Below, in pieces: positions 36,201 to 45,094 of a stretch of 64,000 bases of DNA. Positions within the stretch are counted from its first letter, which is position 1. The number at the start of each line of letters is the position of its first letter. The DNA comes from Paroedura picta (taxonomy: Eukaryota > Chordata > Lepidosauria > Squamata > Gekkonidae): the NCBI RefSeq assembly GCF_049243985.1, contig NC_135377.1:71470145-71534144 (forward strand). The letters run 5' to 3'. Made by a program: the position numbers and the translations under genes. The notes beneath the pieces were generated by a model that was given only the letters and a program-made list of their open reading frames with translations, ran no database searches and had not been told where the DNA came from.

Positions 36201-39200
36201 GAGCATAACTTTGCTAGCATGAGAAATTAGTGCGATGGTGCGGTAGTTTGAACATTCTTTGGCATTGCCCTTCTTTGGGATTGGAATGTAAACTGACCTT
36301 TTCCAATCCTGTGGCCATTGCTGAGTTTTCCAAATTTGCTGGCATATTGAGTGTAGCACTTTTACTGCATCGTCCTTTAAGATTTTGAATAGTTCAACTG
36401 GAATGCTGTCACTACCACTAGCTTTATTGTTGCTCAGACTTCCTAAGGCCCATTTGACTTCACATTCCAGGATGTCTGGCTCCAGGTCAGTAACTACCCC
36501 CTTGTGGTCATCAGGGATGTTAAGCTCGCTCTTGTATAGTTCTTCTGTATAATTTTGCCACCTTTGTTTGATCTCTTCTGCTTCTGTGAGGTCCCTACCA
36601 TTTTGGTCCCTTATCATACCCATCTTTGCATGAAACGTTCTCTTCATATCTCCAATTTTCTTGAAAAGATCTCTGGTCCTCCCCATTCTATTGTTTTCTT
36701 CTATTTGTTTGCACTGTTCATTTAAGAAGGCATTCTTATCTCTTCTAGCTTTTCTCTGGAATTCTGCATTCAATTGGGTGTATCTTTCTCTTTCTCCCTT
36801 GCCTTTCACTTCCCTTCTCTCCTTAGCTATTTGTAAAGCTTCCTCAGACAGCCATTTTGATTTCTTGCATTTCTTTTTCTTTGGGATGGTTTTAGTTGCT
36901 ACCTCTTGTACAATGTTGCGAACCTCCGTCCATAGTTCTTCAGGCATTCTGTCTATCAGATCTAATTCCTTAATTCTATTTATCACCCAACTGTGTATTC
37001 GTCAGGGATATGATTTAGTTCATACCTGAGTGGCCTAGTGCTTTTCCCTACTTTCTTCAATTTAAGCCTAAATTTTGCAACAAGAAGCTCATGATCTGAA
37101 CCACAATCAGCTCCTGGTCTTGTTTTTATTGACTGGATAGAACTTTTCCATCTTTGGCTGCAGAGCACATAGTCAATCTGATTTCTGTGTTGACCGTCTG
37201 GTGATGTCCATGTGTAGAGTCGTCTCTTGGGTTGCTGGAAAAGAGTGTTTGCTATGACCATTGTATTCTCTTGACAAAATTCTACCAGCCTGTGCCCTGC
37301 TTCATTTTGTACTCCAAGGCCAAACTTGCCTGTTATCCCGGTTATCTTTTGGCTTCCTACTTTAGCATTCCAATCCCCCATGATGATAAGCACATCATTT
37401 TTGGGCGTTGCTTCTAGAAGGTGTTGTAGGGCTTCATAGAACTGATCAACTTCATCCTCTTCAGCAGCAGTGGTTGGGGCGTAGACCTGGATCACTGTGA
37501 TGTTGAATGGTTTGCCTTGGATTCGAACTGAGATCATTCTGTCATTTTGGGGATTGTATCCCAAGACTGCTTTTCCTACTCTCTTATTGATTATGAATGC
37601 TACTCCATTTCTTCTGTGAGATTCTTGTCCACAGTAGTATACCTGATGGTCATCTGAATTAAATTCACCCATTCCTGTCCATTTTAGTTCACTGATTCCT
37701 AAAATGTCGATGTTCAGTCTTCTCATTTCTTGTTTAACCACGTCCAGCTTGTGCTATAAGAAATGTTTAATGTTAAGCATCTAACACAAACCTAGAAATA
37801 TCTGCTAGGATAGCTCTTAGATTGTATCAAGAAGTTAATGTGAGGTCTACGATCTCTCAAGTAAGTTGACTAATAATAACTTTTCTTTTGTATATCTAAA
37901 CAGGCCTTTTTTTTTTTTTTTAAATGTAGTGGAAATGTGGACGGCTCTTAGACTCATGGCTCTTAGAGTTTGGGGCAAAAGTTTATATCACTGTGGAGTC
38001 AATGTGGGGTCGTATATTCTCAAATGATGATTATATTTCTATCTTTATGAAAATAAAAAAATCATTATAAATAAAAATAAAATAAAAGGACCAACACAGG
38101 TGACCCGCCTCTATCCAGCTGGCAACGGAGGTCATCCAGCAGGGCGACCAAAACCGTCTCCACCCCGTGGCCAGGGCGGAAGCCAGACTGATATGGATCG
38201 AGTGCTGAAGTTTCCTCCAAGAATGCCAGGAGCTGGTCCGCTGCAGCCCTCTCCACCACCTTGCCCAGGAACGGTAAATGTGACACTGGACGGTAGTTAG
38301 CAGGGTCCAGCGGGTCCAGCGATGGTTTCTTCAGGAGAGGGCAGACCACCGCCTCCTTGAGCCGCTCAGGAAACTCTCCCGTACTCAGGGAGGAGTTGAT
38401 GATGTCTCTGAGCTGGCCTCCTATCTTCTGGCCACCTCCCTTGAGGAGCCAAGAAGGACAGGGGTCGAGGGGGCAGGTGGTCGCCCTGACCGAACCTAGC
38501 AACTTGTCCACTTCAGAAGAAGAGGGCCTTTCAATCTTGGGGGAATGGAAAGAATTGTGCCATGTCCTTGGGAAGGGGAACTTGGTTCTTATCTAATGGT
38601 TCGGCCATAGCAAGTAATTGTCATGGGAGAGGTTGGGTTCTGCCTCTCCCTAAGAACGATGAAGGACAGCAAACAGAATGGCACATGATGCTAACCAGGA
38701 ACAGACTCACCTGAGATCCCTCAGAAAGACAAGAGGTTAGGACAGAAAGTCTATGACCATCTCACCATCAGTTTGCTTTTCAACCCACTGGTTAATCTGC
38801 TTGCGGGCTTCAGATGCAGCATTTTGAAAATCCACGACAGATAACTCAGCTCCATATAGTTTCTCAAGATTCATCAAAAAGTCCTGGAGAAATCATTGTA
38901 ACAGAGAATAACAGAGTTGGAAGGTACCTCGTGGGGGTCATCTAGTCCAACCCCCTGAACTATGCAGGACACTCACAACCCTATCCCTCATCTACAGTAA
39001 CCTGCCACCCCCTTCACATAACCAGCCTCTCTGTCAGATAGCTATCCAGCCTCTGCTTAAAATTTCCAAAGATGGAGAACCCACCACCTCCCGAGGAAGC
39101 CTGTTCCACTGAGAAACCGCTCTAATTGTCAGGAACTTCTTCCTAATGTTTAGACGGAATTTCTTTTGAATTAATTTCATCTCAGTGGTTCTGGTCCATC

Positions 39201-42200
39201 CCTCTGGGGCAAGAGAGAATAACTCTGCTCCATCCTCTATACGGCAGCCTTTTAAACACTTGAAGATGGTTATCAAATCCCCTCTCAGTCCCTATCAAGA
39301 TCATCCTGTATTCTGATTCTGTCATCAGTTGTGTTTGCTACCCCTTCCAGTTTAGTATTGTCTGCAAATTTAATAAGTATCCCCTCTAAACCCTCATCCA
39401 ATATTTATAAATATGTTGAACAGCACAGGCCCCAGGACAAATATCTGGCGAACTCCACTTGTCACTCTTCTCCAAGAGAATGCTGAACCATTAACAAGTA
39501 CCCTCTGGGTCTGATCTGTAAACCAGTTATTGATCCACCTGACAGAATTAGGATCCATACTGCGTTTTACCAACTTGTCAACAAGAATATCATGTGGGAC
39601 CTTATCAAATGCTTTACTGAAATCTAGATAAACTATGTCCACAGCAGTCCCCTGATCCAGCAATATAGTCACTTTCTTGAAAACAGAGATAAGGCTGGTC
39701 TGACATGATTTGTTCTTGTGAGTCTTAGATATCACAGCTCTCTGTTCCAGCTACTCAAGGACTGACTGTTTGATTATTTGTTCCAAACTTTTGCCAGCTA
39801 CAGATATCAAGTTGACAGGTCGATAGTTACCCGGATCCTCCTTTTTCCCTTTCTTGAAGATGGGGACAACATTTGCCCACCTCCAATCATCTGGCACCTC
39901 ACCTGTTCTCCAAGAAGTGTCAAAAATAATAGAGGTTCAGAGATTACATATGCAAGTTCATTTAATACCCTTGGATGCAGCATCTGGCCAAGAAGACTTT
40001 GATCTTTTAAAGAAACTAGGTGTTTGTGGACTGCTCCAACAGTGATTCTAGGCCACCATTCCCATCCCCCCTGTTGTGTTATGTTTTTGCCACATTGATC
40101 ACTATTTTCCTCACTAGAGAAGACTGAGGAGAAATAGGAGTTAAGCAGTTCAGTTTGAAGCATCCCCACAGGCTATGGAAGATCTTACTTAGGGTGAGCA
40201 GGGGGTGCCAAGTAACAAAAAAGCCAGATACCAGCAGAAGATACCACCAGAAATATACAGTGTCAGTCCCCCTCGCACCTAGGAACTACAGACTCAATTA
40301 ATAACATTTCTGGATGGCAGCAGGAACTGCATTCCTTTGCATTAATCCTCAATGGCCGAAATAACTCTCATTGCAGGGAAATTCTCAGTGGGGATAATAA
40401 GCACTGAAATATCAGCAGAAACAATATCAGTATTTCACAGGATGTGACCCCCCCCCCCCACCAAGACTCTCCATAAAGGACAATTTCTCTCCCTTCACTA
40501 AGATCTGTGGGACTGCAAACCTTTGGCCATCATTTGATTGGCAACAGGTACCAAAATCCCAACTTCCTAAAAGACACTGCCTCCTTAACAGCAAAACCCC
40601 AATATCTCCCAAAGCATTCTTAACAATCTGCATTGCCTGTTTACTTCTCTTTGCTCGAACAGCAGAGCTTGGTTTGGGATCAAACAACTTTCAATCCCAG
40701 ATTCTCACTGCAAAGAACTATCCCAGGATGTAGCTTGCAGGCCTATCAAAAGCCAAAGTTCTTTTATGCCCTCAACATCAACTTACCTGCAGAAAGGTGC
40801 AGCTCTTCTCCCCGTAGAGCCGATTAGCAACCTTCAATATATTGGGGGTGTCACTTTTGTTCAACTCAGCATTGAGCTTTTGGGACTGTGAATGAAGGTC
40901 CTCAAGATCATCTAAATGAAGCGTCTGCCAGGGAGGAGGAAGAAAAGTGGGTTTTTATCATCGCCTTCCCTTTTTCTTCCCACAACAGACCACCTTCTGA
41001 GGTAGGTTGAGCTCAGAGCTCTGGCAGAACTGCTATGTGAGATCAGCTCTGACACGACTGTGATTGGCCCAAGGTCATCCACCTGGCTGCATATGGAGGA
41101 GTGGGGAATCATACCCATTTCTCTAGATTAGGCACTGTTAGGCAATTTGCAGGACACTCACAATCTTATTGCTCATCCACTGTAATCTGCAACTCCCCAG
41201 GGGGAGGTGGGACTTTCAGCTGCCTAGGGTGTGGTTTATATGGATTTTATTATTATTTTAGAGTCTTGACCTTAGTAAGGTTTTTTATACTGTTTTTTTT
41301 ATTTGACAGGCCAAGCTTTAAATGTCACTTCAGTCCCCATGTCTCTCCAGCCATTTACTTGTTCACTATTTACAGTTTCAGGTTGTAAATATTTATTTAG
41401 ATCTTCCTGCACTTTCCAGACTCACAGGACTGATGCTGGTCTGTCTGCCTGCGCCCCAGAATACAAACAGTTGCTGGTAAAGTCTGCTAAACCAAAAAAG
41501 GAACAAAACGCAACCTTAACAGTTAGGAACTCAAAAGTTGAGCTGAACAATAAAAATAATGTTAAACTTATTAATTATTTATTATAGTGCACAGTACACA
41601 GTTAAAAACAGAATAAAAACTTCTTAAAAACTATACCGAACTAACAACACATAGAAACTATAATAAATAGCACTATAATAAATAATTAATACGTTTTACA
41701 TTATTTTTATTGTTCAGCTCAACTTTTGAGTTCCTGCTGGTAAAGGCTGGCCATATCCCTTAGCCCAGGAGGGACACAACCACACCACTCCCTCCCAACT
41801 GCAGTCTGCAAGCGTCTACCATAGTATCTAGATCGCTGCTCATCTCTGGGTTATAATGATCAGCTGTGCAGGCAAAAATGTCTCTTTGAAGGCCAGACTA
41901 TGATTTTGAAGTCCCGCCTCCAAACCAGGGGTAGCCAACCTCCAGGTGGAGCCTGGAGAGGTCCTGGAATTATAGCTCACTTGCAGAGTATAAAGATCAG
42001 CTCCCCAGGTAAAAAGGGCTACTTTGGACAAGGTTGTGGTGCAGAAGAAATATTTAAGGCCTCCCACACAGGTTGTTGTTGTTGAATGGAAAGACTTGGG
42101 TCCTACTGCACAGGATTGTTGTGCAGATGAAACAGGAGACAAAAGAACCTCTGCAACAGCATCCAGTTTCATCTGCAGAATAACGCTGCGCAGTAGGCCT

Positions 42201-44660
42201 CAAATCTGCAGAGAGTTGCAAAGAAAAATTACACATGGCTTGGCTTGTCTAACCCCCGGCCAGAGTAGTATTTTAAGTGAGAATGGGCTTTTCTGTGGCT
42301 TCCCTGTCAGCCAACTGTTTAGCAGAAGGGGAAAGCTCCCCCCCCTCAAAAGGAATGCCCCCACCCAAGCCCTGCATTGCTCTCGGAAATGCATCCCTCC
42401 CCTCAATTAGGGGCTGTCAGAAGGTTCTTCACAGGAGGCCTGAAGGGAGGGAGTAGGGAGTGCACTCACCTGCCAGTTCGGTCAGCGTTGTGAGGCAAAG
42501 TGAGGGAAGTTGTTGGAAGCGGCAGTTATGACAGCCCTGAAGTATAAAGGGCTGGCACAGCCTGTCCAAGCCTCTGTTCTCATCCCCCCTCAGCAGCCCT
42601 ACCAACCTCCTCTCCCTGCAGTTGCCAGAGGCAAACTGGCAGCGATGTCGCCAGATTGTCCTTGGCTGGGCTAGGTGGGTGGGCCCTGTCAGAACTCTGG
42701 CCCAATAATTGGGCTAAAGTCTTGAGTGGGCCTGACCTATCTGAGTCAGGGCCCAATTAGGATGCACAAAGCCCAATCGGGACAGGCCATATTCACTCTC
42801 CGCCCACTTAGCCCTTAGCCAATTATTATACAACAGCAAGTCCACTGTTACAGATGTTATGATTGTTATATTTGTTGTGATGTTCCATGTAATTACCTTA
42901 TGATGTTTTATGTAAACTGGCCAGAGCCATATGGAAGGGTGGTATAAAAATATAAATAAATAAATAAACAAATTAGATAAAACAAATAAATGAAAATAAA
43001 AAAGAAGAGAAGCTAACTCTTTAGGAATGAAGAGGGAAATGTGAATAAACCACAGGGCAGCCATGTCTGTGAAGGCCAAATAGAGAACTGAAGGAAATGT
43101 TGGACCTAGGCCCATTCCACACTTTTTATGCACTTGAGAAGCAGATTTCCCTGTTTCGCAGACGACACTCCAGCTGCAAAAAACACTGAAAAGCCCATTC
43201 CATATGTGTTTTTAGTGGACTCTCCAGAATTCTGCATTTCTTGCATCATAGCAAAACTAATCTTTACCGCATATCCTGTTTCTTTAACATCACAGCCAAT
43301 GCTTGTAGACTGAGATAAACAAGGTAGCAGTAATGTTAAAAGGATGTTAAAATAGCTTTTCCATTTGCTCCATCTGATGCAGTTTTGAGGAGGCCTGCCT
43401 GGACTGGCTATGTGTTGACTGCAGTCTTTTGATGCAACCTTTGCTATAAGGACCCAGGAAGAACAAAGCAACAGAGTTTGCATCTGGAACTTTTGCAGAG
43501 ACAGAGACATCCCTTGATCATGAGCACTTAATGACTGAAGAACTTGCTTCTACTGGTTAGTTGCTTGCTTAGCTGGACCTCTTTGGCTGAACCTTGTGAA
43601 AATGTAACTTCCCCACTAGGGGGCAGCAAGAATGCGGGCTAGACAGGATAGTAAGGTCAGCATCTGCTTTCCTGATAAGTGCCATTCCGGGGCTGGCATC
43701 CCTAGCTGAGAGCTACCTACACCTGGACCCAGTGCAAGGGAAGCTTCTCTTGTGGATGTGACAGTTCAAAGCATCCCCACAGGCCATGGAAGGTTTTGCT
43801 TAGGGCCAAGTAACAAAACAGCCAGATAGTAGATGCAACCTTTTGATGCAACCTTTGTTATAAGGACCCAAGAAGAACAAAGCCACAGTGTTTGCATTTG
43901 GAACTTTTGCAGGGATAGATGCATCCCTTAATCATGAGCACTTAATCAAGAGCTAACTAATTAACTTCTACTGGTTAGTTCCTTGCTTAGCTGGATCTCT
44001 TTGGCTGAACCCTGCCCAAGAAGATGAAGCAAGCTTTGTGAGTCACGCCTCTGTGAGTTGTGGGACAAGAATCCCAGTTGAGAATGTGTGTGTGTGAGAG
44101 TGTGGAGGGAGGGGCTGCCAAATCCAGGTTGAGAAACTCCTGGATCCTTGGGGATGGCTTTGGGAGCTTAGGGGTACAATGCCGAGCTGTCTACCCCCCA
44201 GAACAGCCCTTTTCTCCCAGAAACTGATCTCTGTAGTCTGGAGAGGAGGTACACTCCCAGGGGATCCCCAAGTCCCACTTGGAGGCTGGCATCCCTAGCT
44301 GAGAGCTACCTTTGCCCAGACCCAGTGCAAGGAAAGCTTCTCATGTTGACATGACGGTTTAAAGCATCCTCACAGGATAGGGGTGGTTTTACTTAGGGCA
44401 AGCAGCCGGTGCCCAGTAACAAAACAACCAGATAGCACCCAAAGAAGATGCCACCAGAAATACGGAAGGGAGAGGAGGGGAAGGTTGCTGACCTTGGCAA
44501 GTTGTGCAGCTGTGTTTCCTCTGGCCCCTAGGGTGAGCATGGAAAAGGCGGCAGAGATGCTGGCCGGGGAAATAATGATGTTGCCTGTTGGGTTGGCTTC
44601 CACGAACCTGCGGAACAGATTGATGGCAAAACGCCCACTTCTCTTTGCCAGCTCTTCCAT
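23846..44660 (-). CDS. Gene B: clade B serpin, SERPINB1-like (six coding exons)
   Basis: Exons in minus-strand order are 44660-44493, 40924-40787, 38883-38766, 28755-28613, 26473-26306 and 24250-23846 (168, 138, 118, 143, 168, 405 bases), giving 379 residues plus stop. All borders are GT/AG and all phases match. It starts [20 protein letters not shown]. The hinge is consensus ([10 protein letters not shown]), followed by [11 protein letters not shown]. Near the C-terminus the usual HPFLFF reads QAFLLF and the usual FFGRFSSP reads SIARVASP, so a conserved Pro and Gly are replaced. It is the paralogue of gene A. A CpG-rich promoter with a UTR donor lies upstream. Introns 3 and 1 are swollen by transposons (about 10 kb in intron 3). 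Confidence 0.88.
24251..26305. other. Gene B intron 5
   Basis: No exon. It contains an L2-type 3' end (about 24570-24990), a MIR-type relic (about 25345-25540) and R-B family copy 2 (about 25770-26285), which holds the perfect hairpin AGAAGGCGCGAAGCGCCTTCT at 26151-26171. Confidence 0.6.
25770..26285 (+). repeat. Unclassified repeat family R-B, copy 2
   Basis: It aligns with 3510-3975 and 42395-42855. A nine-base perfect stem with a GAA loop lies at 26151-26171. It ends about 20 bases from the exon 5 donor. Confidence 0.55.
26306..26473 (-). CDS. Gene B coding exon 5
   Basis: 168 bases coding [20 protein letters not shown] and [20 protein letters not shown]; donor CAG|GTGATC. This is the full-length form of the exon. 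Confidence 0.86.
26474..28612. other. Gene B intron 4
   Basis: No exon. It aligns with gene A intron 4; a stretch at about 26990-27260 has no clear match there. A contiguous minus-strand L2 3' end occupies 28010-28533. Confidence 0.6.
28010..28533 (-). repeat. L2 LINE 3' end
   Basis: Minus-strand reading gives [36 protein letters not shown] and [15 protein letters not shown], the L2 C-terminal pattern, then the 3' UTR. It shows the pre-insertion state of the copy at 5345-6640. Confidence 0.78.
28613..28755 (-). CDS. Gene B coding exon 4
   Basis: 143 bases coding [33 protein letters not shown] and MPFQLNK. The upstream flank is the empty Harbinger site. Confidence 0.87.
29265..29892 (+). repeat. 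L1 LINE ORF2 C-terminal fragment
   Basis: The plus strand reads [53 protein letters not shown] and, in another frame, a segment with SPIEAYFGK. This is the region after the L1 reverse transcriptase. Gene A lacks it at the aligned site (about 15185), so it entered gene B after the duplication. Both ends are truncated. Confidence 0.8.
30306..32543 (+). mobile_element. L2-clade LINE (plus), 5'-truncated, inserted in the older L2
   Basis: Part of the endonuclease is open (30306-30905: [47 protein letters not shown]), and the RT is open to 32194. The latter shows [77 protein letters not shown] and APTWWNELP. The segment between endonuclease and RT is deleted, and the joint at about 30903 changes frame. 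The 3' UTR ends in a hexamer tail. Confidence 0.85.
32403..32543 (+). repeat. Microsatellite tail of the L2 element
   Basis: About 20 units of AATAGT follow AAATAAATATAATAATA. L2 elements end in short tandem repeats; this one has expanded. Confidence 0.95.
33441..34103 (+). CDS. Unrecognised ORF of the LINE-like element
   Basis: 220 residues starting [20 protein letters not shown]. Residues about 30-112 are two tandem copies of a 42-residue unit ([16 protein letters not shown]... and [16 protein letters not shown]...), encoded by a 126-base duplication at 33528-33653 and 33654-33779. The C-terminal part is basic. In another frame, bases 33930-34053 read [20 protein letters not shown], so a frameshift may lie near 33790-33950. 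I cannot assign a domain. Confidence 0.5.
   Translation: MSMLKRLAHLIEIQTQDYKVFFDGLIKNISKEIQDGKEEVFNRNDGLITVTDDSFKQGGKPTAEEKSEIHIFKEIQDAKEDVFNRNNGSITVADDSSKQGGKPTVEEKSEILETENGMPEFCSPDKDTLFKKTYSHLKATVYKNQSKEIWICSESNRFKGSLWGKNCIDTGVQEVQRPQDLSMHILRERVQLHFLRQRPMGQNIILRERQDVASLEMRPP
34968..36986 (-). CDS. BovB reverse transcriptase domain
   Basis: About 670 residues open without interruption. Motifs in order: [90 protein letters not shown] and the C-terminal [18 protein letters not shown] and [17 protein letters not shown]. The YADD box is intact. No separate start is expected because it is the downstream half of one ORF. Confidence 0.93.
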   Translation of the reverse strand: MINRIKELDLIDRMPEELWTEVRNIVQEVATKTIPKKKKCKKSKWLSEEALQIAKERREVKGKGERERYTQLNAEFQRKARRDKNAFLNEQCKQIEENNRMGRTRDLFKKIGDMKRTFHAKMGMIRDQNGRDLTEAEEIKQRWQNYTEELYKSELNIPDDHKGVVTDLEPDILECEVKWALGSLSNNKASGSDSIPVELFKILKDDAVKVLHSICQQIWKTQQWPQDWKRSVYIPIPKKGNAKECSNYRTIALISHASKVMLKILQARLQQYVDRELPEVQAGFRRGRGTRDQIANIRWIMKKAREYQKNVYFCFIDYAKAFDCVEHNKLWQVLKEMGIPEHLICLLRNLYAGQEATVRTEHGITDWFKIEKGVRQGCILSPCLFNLYAEHIMRNAGLEESQIGIKIAGRNINNLRYADDTTLMAESEEELKSLLMRVKEESAKVGLKLNIKKTKIMASGPLNSWQIEGEEMEIVTDFIFLGSKITADGDCSKEIKRRLLLGRKAMANLDSILKSRDITLPTKVRLVKAMVFPVAMYGCESWTIRKAERQRIEAFELWCWRRLLRVPWTARRTNQSVLEEISPDCSLEGQILKMKLKYFGHLMRRKDSLEKSLMLGEIEGKRRRGRQRMRWMDGVTEAVGANLNGLRGMVEDRKAWRIIVHGVAMGRTRLRT
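36983..37741 (-). CDS. BovB endonuclease domain
   Basis: 252 residues of an APE-type endonuclease: [67 protein letters not shown] and the catalytic SDHELL. It nicks target DNA to prime reverse transcription. The frame ends at YTVG, just where the RT frame takes over, so a one- or two-base change at about 36984-36990 breaks the polyprotein. Confidence 0.9.
   Translation of the reverse strand: MVKQEMRRLNIDILGISELKWTGMGEFNSDDHQVYYCGQESHRRNGVAFIINKRVGKAVLGYNPQNDRMISVRIQGKPFNITVIQVYAPTTAAEEDEVDQFYEALQHLLEATPKNDVLIIMGDWNAKVGSQKITGITGKFGLGVQNEAGHRLVEFCQENTMVIANTLFQQPKRRLYTWTSPDGQHRNQIDYVLCSQRWKSSIQSIKTRPGADCGSDHELLVAKFRLKLKKVGKSTRPLRYELNHIPDEYTVG
38766..38883 (-). CDS. Gene B coding exon 3
   Basis: 118 bases coding [19 protein letters not shown] and [14 protein letters not shown]; donor ATG|GTGAGA. 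The transposon stack begins about 240 bases downstream of it. Confidence 0.86.
38905..40145 (-). mobile_element. CR1 LINE, decayed (gene B intron 2)
   Basis: The 3' end is at 38900-38960 (minus: CCACGAGGTACCTTCCAACT then a TTATTCTCTG-type tail). RT frames read [40 protein letters not shown] and [20 protein letters not shown]. Several frameshifts; the fingers-palm region is partly deleted. Confidence 0.85.
40146..40257 (-). repeat. Displaced copy of intron 1 end sequence
   Basis: Bases 40146-40257 match 18190-18305, which in gene A lie just upstream of coding exon 1's donor side. Here they sit in intron 2, joined to CR1 on one side and ordinary intron 2 sequence on the other. Real exon 1 of gene B has its own copy at about 44356-44450. 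Confidence 0.7.
40787..40924 (-). CDS. Gene B coding exon 2
   Basis: 138 bases, with the same borders as in gene A. It codes [15 protein letters not shown] to [15 protein letters not shown]. Confidence 0.86.
41526..41734. repeat. Palindromic MITE-like insertion
   Basis: Two arms of about 65 bases (41526-41590 and 41670-41734) are near-perfect inverted copies around a 79-base AT-rich loop. The terminal sequence is GGAACTCAAAAGTTGAGCTG. TGCTGGTAAAG occurs on both sides (about 41473 and 41736), so the whole block is an insertion into the older repeat. Confidence 0.75.
42097..42205. repeat. Foldback repeat
   Basis: GTCCTACTGCACAG...GTGCAGATGAAAC on the left pairs with GTTTCATCTGCAG...CTGCGCAGTAGGCC on the right, about 36 bases each with some mismatches. 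It looks like a small MITE. Confidence 0.6.
42395..42855 (+). repeat. Unclassified repeat family R-B, copy 3
   Basis: It matches the copies beside exon 5 in genes A and B but lies in intron 1 of gene B. The adjoining 41255-42394 also resembles the region left of copy 1, so a larger segment or a longer element is shared. Confidence 0.55.
43400..44450 (-). repeat. Tandem duplication in gene B intron 1
   Basis: GATGCAACCTTTG...GAACTTTTGCAG and the following 120 bases occur at about 43430 and 43848. GGCTGGCATCCCTAGCTGAG occurs at about 43692 and 44284. The phrase AAGCATCC...AGTAACAAAACA occurs at about 43770 and 44359. Confidence 0.75.
44493..44660 (-). CDS. Gene B coding exon 1
   Basis: 56 codons, the standard length for this exon: [10 protein letters not shown] to GNTAAQLAK, with donor AAG|GTCAGC. 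It holds [14 protein letters not shown] (helix A/B). Confidence 0.87.
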
Positions 44661-45024
44661 GTTGCCAACCTGCAAGCGGGAAACAGAGAATGCTCCGTCT
44701 GTGGGTCTCCAACACACAATCCGAAATACCTCTGCCCATTCTAAGGGATCACATAGGAGGAAGTCAGAGGGGAAGGACTTGGCTGAGATGGGTTACCCCT
44801 TTAGCTACACAGCATTGCAAAGGTTCTCTTCCGCCAAGTGAGGGCCTGCCTTGGGTGGCCAGTTTTCACTGGAAGAAGAATGGACCCTGTTGGAGGACAC
44901 CTCTCCCTTTGAGGCTCTTGGCAAAAAGAAGCCCCCCCTCCCCCCGCACCTGTGGTGGAGTCCCTACCCTGCCAAGAAAAGGAAATGGAAAATAGCAAGA
45001 GGAGGAGGAGGAGAACAGAGTTAC

Positions 45025-45094
45025 CGGATCCACAAGCACAGCTGGCTCTTCTTATGGCGTCTCTTGCTTTGGGGGTGATTTTGCAGATGACACA
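45025..45094 (-). other. Candidate non-coding exon of gene B
   Basis: 70 bases with acceptor TTTCTTTCCAG and donor G|GTAACT. Aligned borders exist upstream of gene A (18744-18813). Located between the promoter and coding exon 1. Confidence 0.35.

Larger units (their letters stand above)
34958..37748 (-). mobile_element. BovB (RTE) LINE, 5'-truncated, young
   Basis: The nine-base target duplication TTGTGCTAT is at 34949-34957 and 37749-37757. The 3' end has the BovB signature (GGTCGGACACGACTTCGCAC followed by ATAACAACAAC). It begins inside the endonuclease at [20 protein letters not shown]. BovB is widespread in squamates and mobilises Sauria-type SINEs. Only one small frameshift separates its two domains, so insertion is recent compared with the other LINEs here. 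Confidence 0.93.
32696..38082 (+). mobile_element. LINE-like non-autonomous retroposon with an unrecognised ORF
   Basis: It is flanked by an 18-base direct repeat TAAAAGGACCAACACAGG (32678-32695 and 38083-38100) that lies in L2 coding sequence, and ends in an A/T-rich tail (AAATAAAAATAAAA). Without the BovB inside, it is about 2.6 kb. It has a GC-moderate leader of about 740 bases, one ORF and a long 3' region with degenerate repeats of about 360 bases (34111, 34474, 34930). No reverse transcriptase is present, so it must have been mobilised in trans, most likely by L1 machinery. The structure recalls half-L1 elements, but the ORF was not recognised as L1 ORF1p. Confidence 0.7.
30165..38530 (-). 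mobile_element. Old L2 LINE (minus), host of a nested insertion stack
   Basis: Three minus-strand pieces belong to one L2: 38530-38101 ([19 protein letters not shown] to [17 protein letters not shown] and SPVLVLL), 32695-32545 ([13 protein letters not shown] and [13 protein letters not shown]) and 30305-30165 (LSPTL... joined to the 3' tail CACCTCGAGCCTGTCGGGAG). The gaps hold an L2 in plus orientation and a LINE-like element. The RT core is internally deleted. Confidence 0.7.
40925..44492. other. Gene B intron 1
   Basis: No exon. It holds a MIR-type relic (about 40960-41130), a segment related to gene A's intron 5 (41255-42855) with two foldbacks in it, an L2-type tail (about 42860-42990), and a tandem duplication (43400-44450). 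Confidence 0.6.
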
